A stretch of DNA of 27,427 nt from Lingula anatina (GCF_001039355.2 NW_019773737.1:598832-626258); one strand, 5' to 3'; positions 1 to 10,172 are shown, numbered from the stretch's first letter. Program-made: numbers and translations. Notes: generated by a model not told the origin, from the sequence alone.

Positions 1-941
1 GACCATGTTGCATGTGAACAATTGAGGTAAACACACTTCGGGGCAGTCGCGTGTGAGCATGGCACGTGCTGATAGAATGTGATACAAACACGTCCAACAA
101 TAAAAAGCCTCAAGATTACGGAATTCTCATGGGAAAACGGCACTCTGCTGGTGAATAAGAGGAACATTATAGAGAGGGCTGTGTATAGTTTGGAACTCAG
201 AAAACGACGAAATTGTGCTTCCAAACTGTGTACGGACTTAAGTTTAGAATGAAGCTGCATAAAGAGAATAAGCAAATGTAGATTTTTTCGTAACGTGTGC
301 GTTATATAAATTGGTTTAGAATAAAACACCATAGAGAATAAACGTATGTTCAGGTGTATGCAATGTGTGCGATTTCTCTGAAAGGCTTATGTACGGGGCT
401 CAGTGCCTCTAGCCTAATTTTGTTACAGAATGATGATGTATAAATGATACAAATGATTGTAGTTGATAACTTAGAACTTAGTTTTTGAGAGCGAACAATC
501 AACAAAGTTAACGCCGTGTGAAGTTAAGAAATCATATCTCGCACGATGGGAATAGTGGGGGATATAGATTGGACCCTACTCGTCCACGAAACTACAATTA
601 ACAGAATTAATTGTATTTATGTAGCAAATGGTTTGTTTTAGTGGTGCTATTAACGTTTTGGTAATACATCAACGTTTGTTTGGGTCTTGTGTCTGCACAT
701 TTTGACCTTAAAGTAGTTGACCAAGGCAAGGTGATAACAGATGTCCAGGGTTAAGGAATGTCTTAGCTGCTGTGTATCTAGGCACACACATGTATTTTCT
801 ATGAAAGATGTTTTGGAGATTAATTCCATCGAGCTGCATTCAGTGAGAAGTCATTCAGCTTTGTAGCTGCGGATATATTTACCCACAGTTTTAGCAGCTA
901 CACTGTATTATTACTTACGTTTCTTTATTGTTATTTGTACC
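1..941. other. No gene recognised (unassigned flank)
   Basis: I see no long open frame, no RNA gene and no repeat with a partner elsewhere in the window. Stops are frequent in all frames and the sequence is AT-rich. It could be intron, UTR or intergenic sequence of a gene extending off the left edge. Confidence 0.5.
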
Positions 942-1265
942 ATGGCCAGAAATGTGCAGCATTTACGCGATACGCGAGGGCGCAACAGTAGGGCTTCACG
1001 TGACTCAACTAACCAATCACAGCACAAGAATGGCATCGCACACAGACTCTGTGATAAGTGCTCAGCCCATTGTCAAGTAGTGTTAGTTCATGGTAACAAG
1101 CGTCTGATATGTGCAGAGAAGTTTATTATTATAATATATATTGTTCTTATTGTTACATTATTAAATCTAACTCTGTATCCGAGTAGTAACTATACTGTAC
1201 CAAGTCAGGTACTGATGATGTACAGAGGTCATATACTGTATTCCAGAATAAGCCATTACCACTGA
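942..1265 (+). CDS. Hypothetical 107-aa ORF, possible exon
   Basis: This is the longest forward frame outside the transposon and begins with ATG in a favourable context (ACCATGG). The first 60 residues have a balanced, charged composition with a small cysteine cluster (LCDKCSAHC, then a further C after HGNKRLI). From about residue 62 the composition shifts to a hydrophobic run (IIIIYIVLIVTLLNLTLY) that could be a single membrane segment, although this part is plain AT-rich DNA and may be read-through into non-coding sequence. I recognise no family. No TATA box or splice site clearly supports it. It could be a small type II membrane protein, the first exon of a longer gene, or chance. Confidence 0.25.
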   Translation: MARNVQHLRDTRGRNSRASRDSTNQSQHKNGIAHRLCDKCSAHCQVVLVHGNKRLICAEKFIIIIYIVLIVTLLNLTLYPSSNYTVPSQVLMMYRGHILYSRISHYH

Positions 1266-3055
1266 TTTATAACTTTCATTTTTGTTTTATATGTTATTCA
1301 TGAAAGAGTTCATGAAAGATTATTTTAATTTGTTAAATCGTGATCTTATTCTTTTTATATTCAAATAATTGAATACTGTGGGTAAAATTGGTCTTCCACT
1401 TCTTATTTGCATTTTCCCTTTACTACAAGATTATTTTGGAACAGTTGCAGCATTAAAAATTTAAATAAATAGCAATCTGAAAGAAGAATTTTGCATAATT
1501 ATTAAATGATGATAAGAATTTTGGATTAAGAGATTAGTTAAATACTGAGTAGTGATATGGTCAGTCAATTTATGTAGAATCTGATAATATGATTGAAAAT
1601 ACTGATTGAATTCTTGGCCTTGCACTGGGCAGTTTACATTTGTGCCAAGTGCTCTTTTTGGACTCCATTGTACAGTGGTAAAAAATCTTCAATTGCCATG
1701 AAATTTTTTAATCAGACTCTGTATGTTACTGCTATCAACTGTTGCTATCGGCAACGAATTAATTTCCCTTTGTTTCTGAGTGAATCTACCGTCTAAAATC
1801 ACAATTACTGAAAATATTTGCGTTTTGCTGAGGGTAGTCTAGGCAATATACGGCAAACATGTTAGTACGTGTGTACAACAGAATTATTTAAAAAAACCTA
1901 GCGATATTTGGTCAGGAGTTGCTTGTAGCATAGCACAGCGTTGCTGTCTATCGGCATCAGGCCGTTAGTTTGTCAATTCTCACGAATTACCCACGAATCG
2001 CGAACCCATTCATTTTCCTATGGCAATCTAGCAACTCATTAAAAATGCACGCATGCGCAATGGGCTAGGCGAGACGTCATGCAGTGCATTTCTGGGGATG
2101 ACAAATATGATGTGAGAGAAGCTCACATCCCCGCCGGCCTTTTATTTTCATTTGCGCCAACGTTTTGCTCCTATAGCTGTTGTGATTTCTCATATTTTTC
2201 ATACTTAATCCTGGTTACATTCATTAACAATAACATACTTTATTATTTTTATATTTGGCACTTATATAGTTTGGGGGATGTTTGATTATCTCCCCAGTTC
2301 TGTAACTCTGTGTCTTATTAATTTTCGTCATTAATAAATGACAATTACAGTCATATGGACTTATATTACTTAATTTGGAGCAAAAACAGAGCTTCGTTGT
2401 GCTTGTGAACATTTGGCTACATAAATCACGTTCTTCACATTGTATCGACCTCTACAACCAGGAAGTAATTTCACTTTATTTTCATGTATTTTTGTACAGT
2501 GTACAAAACAAACAAAAAACAAGCGCATATTTTGAGGTCCAAATCAAGAACTATTGCTTAAACGAGATGACAGCAACGAACAATGTGATCACGCTGAAGC
2601 ACACAAAGCCAGATTTGACTTCAGTGTTTTAGTTTTATGTGACCACTCGCGAAGGACAAATGTTTCAAAAGCACCTTGAATTAACCTGAATTTACTGATC
2701 ATATTTCGGCTTTTCTAATAATACTGAACAAAATCGCTAGACATTTCGTTACATTATAAAACAAGGCAAAAAGCACGGATACCACCAATGTCTCCTCGTT
2801 AGTAAAAGTCACAAGACGATGAAACTGTGCCAACTGAACAGGGCACTTTTAATCTCCCTCGACGTGAATCATACTAAAGAGGAAAAGAAATTAGACTCCC
2901 AAATAAGGAACAGGCTACAAAACTTTACGTCACAGTACGCTGGGGCCTAACACTGAAGGGTTTATAACGAGAAAAACTCACAAAATATTGACAAGATCCT
3001 ACAGGCAGGCATCCTGATATATTGTTCCAACACGTGCCATATCGACCCTGTTATA
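1266..3055. other. No gene recognised; AT-rich spacer
   Basis: Several frames of 60-85 codons exist here but have low-complexity, AT-driven composition, and one (2375-2632) has no ATG at its start. Around 1980-2130 the sequence is locally richer in CpG and contains GCATGCGCA at about 2051-2059, similar to an NRF-1-type promoter motif, but no gene start follows it convincingly. A TATA-like TTTATAAC near 2959-2966 lies about 90 bases before the candidate secreted-protein start at 3056. Confidence 0.4.
2109..2129. repeat. Short perfect hairpin
   Basis: GATGTGAG is followed by the 5-nt loop AGAAG and then CTCACATC, a perfect 8-bp stem. Just outside, GGGGATG (about 2095) and CATCCCC (about 2126) are also complementary, giving an alternative longer pairing. 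No known element or RNA family is recognised. Confidence 0.35.
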
Positions 3056-3345
3056 ATGAATCCCATGAAGACGTTTGGGGGATTGTTTGTGATATTTTTA
3101 TTATCATCTTCAGGTAAGAAGGCTTTATTTTCTTAACATATTCTTATATACTCACGAAGTGACATACATATTTATCTAATTTGTAATTGAAGTTCTTCCC
3201 AATGTTTACAGAGTCACAAAAAGACAGGTATAACTACTGCACGGTTTCTTATCTGAAAACCGGAATATCGTCACAGACTGATAACAAAGAGGATTTGAAA
3301 AGTAAAATTATATATTCAGATTTCCTAAAAAGGATTTTTATATAG
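3056..3345 (+). CDS. Candidate two-exon small secreted protein
   Basis: Exon 1 (3056-3113) encodes a classic short signal peptide, MNPMKTFGGLFVIFLLSSS, and ends in TTCAG followed by the consensus donor GTAAGA at 3114. The intron (3114-3211) ends with a pyrimidine-rich acceptor, TTCTTCCCAATGTTTACAG. Exon 1 ends in phase 1, and reading exon 2 (3212-3345) in the matching phase stays open for about 44 codons to TAG at 3343-3345. The mature part is hydrophilic, begins ESQKDRYNYCTVSYLKTG, has one cysteine and ends lysine-rich. The predicted precursor is about 63 residues. Phase-1 signal-peptide exons are common in secreted and immunoglobulin-superfamily genes, but I recognise no domain. A further exon is possible if the reading frame is spliced before the TAG. 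The signal peptide plus two good, phase-matched splice sites is the main support; expression is unproven. Confidence 0.45.
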
Positions 3346-3591
3346 AGTGACGCAAGTTGAAAGTAGCGTTTGAACGATATAAGATATCCCAAATGGTGAA
3401 ATTGTCCACACTCAGTCTCTGAAGCCCATAGTGCCATGTTTAATATTTTGCTTTCATATTATCGAAATTATTTTAGGGGGAGGGAGGTAAATTGTCTCAA
3501 AGAATTGTCATTGTTAAAAAAATTACTATGGCTAGTTAAAGGGTTGTGAAAAGCGTCACTAAGGTAAACATGAAGACAGAATTTGAAGTTC
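3346..3591. other. No gene recognised
   Basis: Short AT-rich spacer between the candidate secreted-protein gene and the 881-bp DNA transposon. Reverse-strand frames here are short and look like chance. Confidence 0.4.
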
Positions 3592-3596
3592 AAAAT

Positions 3597-3628
3597 GGCC
3601 CTGTCACACCTTGACGATTTAGCCAGCG
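3597..3628 (+). repeat. Left terminal inverted repeat
   Basis: 32-bp TIR starting GGCCCTGTCACACC. It pairs with 4446-4477 with three mismatches (positions 13, 20 and 25). Confidence 0.85.
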
Positions 3629-4445
3629 AACGCCAACGTATGAAAAATTTGGCCAATAGGCTGGAGTACGTCGAATGTTATGGGTAAATTTTGTATAAGT
3701 TAAGAGCACGCTGAAGCACGCCGGCATACGTCGTAGTACGTCCAGGTAGTCACGCACAAAACTTTTCGACGTATGTCAACGTATGATTCATAAGTCCCGC
3801 ATACGCGGGCAATAAGTTATGCGATCGTTGACGCCCGTTCACACACGTTATGTATAAGTTACTCACAAGTCGTAATACGTCAAGATAATATCAAGCGTAC
3901 CCAAGACGTTTGTTCAACCTATGATTAACGTGATTTTAACCTATGGGTTACTTATATCAAACTTACCTCAAACGCATATTGACATATTTAGACGTATTTG
4001 ACGCGTTCCGAACAACCCCAGAACTTACTGAACGCGCTGCTAACGTTGAGCTACCGTATGATGGCGTGTTGGCAGCGTTTAGGGGAATTGGGGTATAAAA
4101 ATGGGTTCACAGGAGGAACCCGTCAGTACTCCTCAAGAATCCATGGTGAGCAGATGTGCATGTCACCCGAGAGAGAATGAGAATCTGACAAGGCACGTGA
4201 TCGTCGGCCATACGCTGCCGTGCGGTATGCGTAAGTTAGACTGGCGTTGGGCATAAGTTGTGAACGCCGGCATAACGCTACGCATTCGTTGGTGTAAGTT
4301 GTCTATAAGTAATGGAAACGTTCTATTTAAGTTACTAATCGTCATGTATACGCCGAACTCATTATGAATACGCTATGTATACAGCAAAAATTAAAAAAAA
4401 AAACGTCGACAGTTCAACGCACCCTGTATGCCATCAAAATGATCA

Positions 4446-4477
4446 CGCTGGCGAAATTGTCAAGATGTGACAGGGCC
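4446..4477 (-). repeat. Right terminal inverted repeat
   Basis: Inverted partner of 3597-3628, ending TGTGACAGGGCC, followed immediately by AAAAT, which also precedes the left TIR. Confidence 0.85.
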
Positions 4478-4482
4478 AAAAT

Positions 4483-5888
4483 GTATGAAATTACGCTCAG
4501 CTTTATGATATTGTGCACTTATAAATGAAATGAAATAGAAATGTAAGAGAAAACATATGGTATTTAATATCGATACTTTTTATGTACAGACACAGATTTG
4601 TCTGTATACACATGTAGCCTTCTCCTGTGTCTGTCGTCGTAGTCGGCGTTATATTACTAAATGAAATGAAAACCATATTACCTTTTGTCTTCAAACTTAA
4701 AAAACTGATGAACATTTATGAAATACAGGTCAAGTTCGAATATCAGCCTGATCGGATCATTTTTCCAGAAATTATGCTTTTTTATTTTTTATTTTTTTCA
4801 GCATATTTTATCCACCGTAATACAAATACAATGAAAATCATGTCACATTTTATTTTGAAACTTGCACGACTGATTCAAAGGTGTGACATATAGATCAAGT
4901 TCGAAAATTGGCTTGACAAGTTTATTTTTGTTGAAGTTATGCTGTTTTTTGTATATAAATGGGTTATTATTCATGTTAACAGTCTCAGTATTGAACTTAT
5001 CATATTTATAAAAGTATTTTTTGACATTTTCTGCATCTTGATAATTTTGTAACTTGCTTATATAAAAATGATGGTAAATTTGTTATTGTATGATAAAGTT
5101 TCAAAAATGAGAATAAACTCAAATCAGTGCAGTTTGTCAGATTCAATTCCTCACTATGTTCTGAATCTAAGAATGGAGCAAATTGGACATTTTAGATTGT
5201 TTTATTGATATTTTTCCCAACTTGACGATTTTGTAGTTGATCATTTAAAAATAAAAGTAAATTGGTTATTGTGTATTATGTTATAAGTGTAGGAAATGAA
5301 AATAACACATTTCAGTACTTGTGTACATATCGGCATTTTTAAGGTGTGACTTTTCCATGGGCCTGATTGCTAGTCACATTTTCCAGACATCAATGGTACC
5401 TGAAGTGTATAAATTAAAATTAATGGTGATTATATGCTGTTAAGCATTAAGTAACACTGCATCAAAATTGATAAAAAATATTTTGTCTACTTCCACTACA
5501 AGTGCTCTAAATGGAAAAATTATTATTTTGTAACTGACAAGAATGATTGACAAATTGGCAAACCAAATTGAGATTGGATGCTTTTTCCTTCTTGATGTCT
5601 GTACATTTGACAGCTTTGCTGCCTTGTTTGTATTTACTTCCTGAAATGCATCCTAGATCACAGCACACTTCAACTATTTTCATGTCAATTATTTTGTTAA
5701 ACAAAACCCAGATAAGTCGTCGCGTGAGTTCGAGTATATTGTATATCCTCTCTTAAGGTAGTCCTCTCATATTAGCTTTTTTTGCGATCTGCGCAGGTTT
5801 CGCGCATGAGTAGTTTTTTGAGATAGCGGCTAATTATGAAAATAAAACATGCAATAAAATACGTAATTCATCTTTTTAAGAAATCTGT
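4483..5888. other. AT-rich non-coding stretch with degenerate repeats
   Basis: No convincing gene. Open frames are 60-90 codons, low complexity, and overlap on both strands. The only structure seen is the weak tandem repetition listed separately at about 4700-5340. Confidence 0.45.
4700..5340. repeat. Degenerate tandem repeats (~160-185 bp)
   Basis: Two pairs of related segments are visible by eye. TCAAGTTCGAATATCAGCCT near 4732 recurs as TCAAGTTCGAAAATTGGCTT near 4894, each followed by a run ending in AAGTTATGCT or AATTATGCT and a T tract. TTGATAATTTTGTAACTTGC near 5038 recurs as TTGACGATTTTGTAGTTGAT near 5222, each followed by a stretch ending in GAGAATAA/GAAAATAA and a TCAGT motif. Spacing is about 162 and 184 bp. 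This looks like an old tandem duplication. Confidence 0.4.
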
Positions 5889-6530
5889 ATGAAATCTTTG
5901 ATGTTATTTTGGTCGAAGCGCTACGAATATGTCAACTATGCGTTGCGTATGAGTGAACGCTTGGTCTTTTACGACGTAAAGTACCCACTTGCGACTTTGT
6001 TTACAAATACCGCATGTAAGAAGTTACGCGAAGAAGGGATTGAAAAGAGCGTTTTAGTAAGGCTTGTATAGCAGTGACATGATCTTATCTCACGGAAAAC
6101 ATTCACAAGGGCTTGTATTTTGACCACAAAGTGTATTGCGGAGGTTTGTCATATGGTTACGATGTGTGCAACAAGACATTGCCTTCTTCAGCATTGGTTT
6201 CCGATCACCCAGGGCCAAGTTACCGTGATTTGTATGCTGAAAACAATTCTCTTCTTTCACAATAAGTTAAAATAATTAGACTCATGGCGTTTTGTTGTTG
6301 ATTTAAGTATGTTATTGAACAATATGACCTGCAAACAGTGCGATTTTCAGCTCTCCAGAAAAGATGCAACCGGTGTGCACCCGCCTGGCGTGTTGCGACG
6401 TCATTCTTGTAATGGTTTTGTTAAAGTGCAAATGGACAAAACCATAAAACACACAACAGAGGACCAAGGGTTTTTATGCAGATACATGCAATACTTTTTT
6501 GATGCTAGGAAAATAAACAGTATATTTTAG
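5889..6530 (+). pseudogene. Broken coding-like frames, family unknown
   Basis: Three successive forward frames have protein-like composition unlike the AT-driven frames around them. The first (5889-6071) contains KRYEYVNYALRMSERLVFYD. The second (6083-6265, another frame, no ATG) contains GLYFDHKVYCGGLSYGYDVC and HPGPSYRDLYAENN. The third (6309-6530) contains CKQCDFQLSRKDATGVHPPG. Two changes of frame would be needed to read through. This could be a frameshifted gene or a transposon-derived fragment, or exons separated by tiny introns, though I see no clear splice sites. I recognise no family and give no function. Confidence 0.3.
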
Positions 6531-7983
6531 AAGATAAAGTGTACTTTATTCCAACTTTATCCTAATTTACCCAATCATAAACAAGAGACTTTAGTTTGTA
6601 AATTTATTACTTCACAGAAATTATTCAGCCCATAATGCATTAAAAGATAGTCTTGAGTTACAAAATTTTGTTAATTTTTGCAATGATGAAAGTGAAGAAA
6701 ATCCTTTTTTCTGATTNAAATAACGTTTTTTGTTTATCATAATGTTTATATTTGTCAAACCATGCCAATGTTTTGACAGATGTAGTCTGTAGATACAAAT
6801 ACTTAAATGAACTTTTCTAAATTATTATAGTTATTACTTCACTTCGTAATATGAATGAATCTGTGGTTCTAAGATTCTTCGGCTTATTAATTTATTTTGT
6901 TGCGAAGTTTTATAATCACTACGGTAAAGTAAGCACTGTATCGTTTACGTATACTTCTTTAAGTAAAGCCACTATTAGTGCCAATTGCCTGACCTTGACA
7001 AACAGACCAAATTTCATCACGAGCAATAAGCTCTGTATCCCGAATAAATATTTGAGGTGAATCATCTGTAGGAAATATTTCGTCTGCTAGAATAACATCT
7101 GCCATACAAGTATAGGTTTGCTCTTAATTGTCTCTTGCTGTTTGAGCCATGTTTAGCAATCTCAAATGATAACATATCTTTGGCAAAAAAATGAGAAAAA
7201 AATTGTGAATATAACTGAAGAAGAGCTGATTCTGAATTTAAAGGTTCACTAAATAAACCATTGTGTTTCATGTTGAAAATATACATGGTGAATAGAAATA
7301 TGCAACAAACCAAATTTAATGGATATAGCTGAACTGTCTTAGTGTTGGGAAATAAAAATACATCTAAGTTCAAATCGTAAAAGCTGAAAAAATTTGAATG
7401 ACACATTAATGACAACTACTTAAAGAGGTCGTTGTTCTAGGGCATTCCGGGGTAATGTCAATGACTGACTTGTCAAAACATCTCGTCTGTATTTTAACAG
7501 GTTACTATATGCTTTCCATTATGATGTGGCGTGAACCTTGTGATAACTTGTATTACATCGTTGGGATGTAACGTTTACTCATATGAATAAGATCCGTGTT
7601 CTTTGTTAAACAGTTCTTCAGAAACAAAATTGTCTACACTCAACACCGCTGAGCGCGCTGATGCCGCCACAACATTACAGTGAGAATTTATATAATCATC
7701 ATTTTAAAAGGTCAATGCTCTTGGTTTTTTTTTTCAGTGCACACTGCTTTAACTTAAGCCTCATTTGCGAAAATAAAGAGAGGAAATGAGATAGATAAGA
7801 TAGATAGGAAAACAGTGAATCGATTCACATTTAGGGTTCAGTTAAGTTGTATCACTGTGTTGTCCAAATTATACATTTGACCTTTGTGTACTTTTTTACA
7901 GTGTGTAAGTGTACTATCTTTTTATTTACCAGTGTATCGATTATCTAACTCGTCTCGAAGAGATAGATCATTGTGCTTTCTCT
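6531..7983. other. Spacer left of the gypsy element
   Basis: AT-rich sequence with an N at 6717. It lies immediately downstream of pol on the minus strand, so it should contain the retrotransposon's 3' UTR, polypurine tract and 3' LTR. I searched it by eye for the LTR seen at 13075-13604 and found no match. Two minus-strand frames (7062-7415, and about 6959-7123 containing MADVILADEIFPTDDSPQIF) have some coding character but no recognisable family. Confidence 0.4.
6717..6717. other. Single N: probable contig join
   Basis: Isolated ambiguous base between CTGATT and AAATAACG. Three other single Ns in the window sit at abrupt repeat junctions, so this may also be an assembly join and could explain the missing left LTR. 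Confidence 0.5.
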
Positions 7984-8739
7984 TTAATTTCTACGTTTTC
8001 TTCGTCTTCCTTGTAACGTCTTATTGATATGATAATCTCTTTTTAATGTGTCTGAAATATTTTCTTCAGGTTCCCAGGAAGTGTTCTTATAACCCTTATA
8101 TTTTACTTTGTAATGTCTCTTTGCGTTTATATTCTTACAACATAACAATTTTTCTACTTCATAATATTCGTACTCGTCTTGCTTACTGTCCGATGCAAGT
8201 TCTGCTTTTTCTGTTTCATGAATGTCTCTATCTTGTGTTTCATTGGTCGTTTTATTGTCATTTGATTTGTTGTCTTGCTCATTATTACTTTCATTCAGCC
8301 TTTCGTATTTATTGTAATCTTTAGGGTCATAATACATTTTCAATCTATTTGCATGAACAGGCGATTTATGTTCCTTGTGTGTTTTACAATCTCTCAAATA
8401 ATACGTGCACCCTGTTGATAAGATCTTTGTAATGTAATATGGTCCTTTGTATTTAATGTACAATTTAGAACTTAATCCTTTAGGTGTCATTGGAGTATAT
8501 ATCCAAACTCTATCACCTACTTTATAAATCGGTTGCTTTGATTTAAGGTCATACCTTTCTTTATACTGTTTCTGAGTTGCTTCCCTATTCTTTGTTGCAA
8601 TTTCTTTTGCTGTTTCAAGGGTGTCTTTCAATTCTTTAATGTACTGAGGTAGATTTTTATTCTCATGAGATTCAGGTATCAAGTCACTATCTAATGGCGT
8701 ACTAAATAATAAGGAGAAAACTTTGTGGACTGCGTACAA
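7984..8739 (-). CDS. pol: Integrase C-terminus with GPY/F and chromodomain
   Basis: This third segment of the broken pol reading covers the end of integrase. After about 18 out-of-frame residues it continues with the helical stretch after the catalytic core, then a GPY/F module (VGDRVWIYTPM at about residues 76-86, KGPYYITKIL at about 102-111). An acidic, Asn/Lys-rich linker (about 150-190) precedes a chromodomain (about residues 191-240) with EYYEVEKLL, YKVKYKGYKN and SWEPEENI. Chromodomains in this position are thought to steer integration by binding modified histone tails. The usual tryptophan of the VKWKGY strand is tyrosine here. The segment ends in a basic tail, GRRRKRRN. It is in a different frame from the upstream integrase core and overlaps it by 49 bases, so it is not made as one protein without a frame correction. 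The apparent ATG is not a natural start. Confidence 0.9.
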   Translation of the reverse strand: MYAVHKVFSLLFSTPLDSDLIPESHENKNLPQYIKELKDTLETAKEIATKNREATQKQYKERYDLKSKQPIYKVGDRVWIYTPMTPKGLSSKLYIKYKGPYYITKILSTGCTYYLRDCKTHKEHKSPVHANRLKMYYDPKDYNKYERLNESNNEQDNKSNDNKTTNETQDRDIHETEKAELASDSKQDEYEYYEVEKLLCCKNINAKRHYKVKYKGYKNTSWEPEENISDTLKRDYHINKTLQGRRRKRRN

Positions 8740-10172
8740 GGAGTTGCACGCAATGCCATCATTACTCCTGGAAGTATATCAGGCCAATTAGTTTGATCTT
8801 TCTCACAATATGCTCTCAAAGTTTGAGCAATTATTGAATTAGTTCTTTCACAGGCTGCGTTACTTTGTGGATGCCATGCACTAGTATGATAGCGCTTTAT
8901 GTGGAATAATTTACATAACGATTGAATAATTTGAGATAAAAAATTCTTTCCTCGATCAGAAACGAGATATGACGGACAACCATATCTTGTAAACACTTCT
9001 CTGTAAAGAGTCTTGGCGATTTCTTCGGCTTCTTGAGTTTTCAAAGGTATTGCTTCAGCAAAATTAGAAAAAGAACACGTAACCAACAAAATGTACTTAT
9101 ATCCTTCTTTTGATTTTATTAAGGGACCTAATATATCCATGTGCATTCTTTCAAACACGCCTGCGATGAGTAAAGGATTCAAAGGTGCTGGAGCATCTCT
9201 ACGTAAATGCTTAACCTTTTGACACACTTCACATGATTTGACGTACTCCATGACGTCTTTATAAAGTGACTTCCAAAAATACTTATTCCTAATGGAGGCA
9301 AAAGTTCTGTCGCAACCTTGATGACCGCCAGCTGTCAAGGAATCATGATATGTATGTAAAACGTCGCTTCTGAGTGTTTCAGGGACAGCTAATTGTTTTA
9401 TTATTCGCAGCTTCTCTGGCATTCCTCCCGAACGCGGTTGATAAAGGTGATACAAAACGTTATCTATCATCACGTATTGATCTGATTCTGCGATGATTTT
9501 ACGCGCTTGTTTCAAGTCGACGGGTAAATCGTTTAGTTCCAGGTATCTTATTATATCTTGAAATTCAGGCCATTCACGTTGGTCTTGTTTTAATTTTTCT
9601 TTCTCGTCTTTATTTGTAACATCAACAACGTTTATGTCATCACATTGACTTAAGTGCTGCTCACTTCTCGATTTGCTAGTTTGTTTTGGTAAACACAGCC
9701 TAGCTTGGGTGAAATTTTTATCTTGACACCTGTCAGTATCATCCGCACTTAAGTGACTATCGTTGCTAATGGTTTCTAAAACATTTACTGGTTCATATTC
9801 GCGTCTTGATAGTGCAGCAGCTGGGTTTGTTTTTCCAGGTCTGTGAATTATTTCAAAAGCTAGGCCTTGTAACTTCAATGACCATCTAATAAGCCTGCCA
9901 GATGTATGTTTCACATTTTGTAGCCACGAAATTGCTTTATTATCTGTATACACTTTAAAGTGGTTGTTGGACAAATATTGTTCAAATTGTTTTATCCCTT
10001 CAATAACTGCCAAACATTCTAATTCATGGATTGTGTAGTTCTTTTCAGCGTTGTTTAAAGATCTACCTCCATACGCAATAACTCTATCATGGTTGTTGTC
10101 ATTCTTTTGACCTAAAATATAACCTATAGCTGTAGTAGATGCGTCCGTCGTTAGTGTAAACTCGCGCGACAT
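8691..10172 (-). CDS. pol: RNase H and integrase core (pol, middle part)
   Basis: The frame opens with RNase H (TTDASTTAIGYILGQ, then HELECLAVIEG and YTDNKAISWL), giving the first three catalytic acids. The fourth, normally in an ADALSR-like motif, is absent: the sequence reads NPAAALSRR. A linker leads to the integrase HHCC zinc-binding region (about residues 271-316: HTYHDSLTAGGH, then CEVCQK), then the DDE core: HMDILGPL, LVSDRGKNFL and a glutamate in HPQSNAACERTN, spaced as in DD35E integrases. The frame stops shortly after QSTKFSPYYL, before the GPY/F module, which continues in another frame at 8739. The ATG at 10172 lies inside the domain and is not a true start. The upstream RT frame ends at 10151, with the RT-RNase H connection missing. 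Confidence 0.93.
   Translation of the reverse strand: MSREFTLTTDASTTAIGYILGQKNDNNHDRVIAYGGRSLNNAEKNYTIHELECLAVIEGIKQFEQYLSNNHFKVYTDNKAISWLQNVKHTSGRLIRWSLKLQGLAFEIIHRPGKTNPAAALSRREYEPVNVLETISNDSHLSADDTDRCQDKNFTQARLCLPKQTSKSRSEQHLSQCDDINVVDVTNKDEKEKLKQDQREWPEFQDIIRYLELNDLPVDLKQARKIIAESDQYVMIDNVLYHLYQPRSGGMPEKLRIIKQLAVPETLRSDVLHTYHDSLTAGGHQGCDRTFASIRNKYFWKSLYKDVMEYVKSCEVCQKVKHLRRDAPAPLNPLLIAGVFERMHMDILGPLIKSKEGYKYILLVTCSFSNFAEAIPLKTQEAEEIAKTLYREVFTRYGCPSYLVSDRGKNFLSQIIQSLCKLFHIKRYHTSAWHPQSNAACERTNSIIAQTLRAYCEKDQTNWPDILPGVMMALRATPCTQSTKFSPYYLVRH

Larger units (their letters stand above)
3597..4477. mobile_element. Non-autonomous DNA transposon with 32-bp TIRs
   Basis: The first 32 bases (starting GGCCCTGTCACA) match the reverse complement of the last 32 at 29 of 32 positions. 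Both ends are flanked by AAAAT (3592-3596 and 4478-4482), consistent with a 5-bp target duplication; a shorter duplication is possible if the TIR is taken to start one base further out. The 881-bp interior encodes no transposase. It is visibly richer in CpG than its surroundings and carries repeated short motifs: ATAAGTT or GTAAGTT several times (near 3694, 3810, 3854, 4230, 4252, 4293), many CGTATG/ACGTA words, and GCCGGCATA near both ends. Repeated subterminal motifs are typical of transposase-binding sites in MITE-like elements. Superfamily is not assigned. Confidence 0.85.

Noticed and set aside
1593-1796. 67-aa forward frame
   Set aside because: Short, without a signal, domain, splice support or composition distinguishing it from chance in AT-rich DNA.
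2051-2059. NRF-1-like GCATGCGCA as a promoter
   Set aside because: A single motif without a convincing downstream gene start; mentioned only as context.
7784-7810. GATAGATA-type short repeat
   Set aside because: Only a few imperfect units; too short to call a microsatellite.
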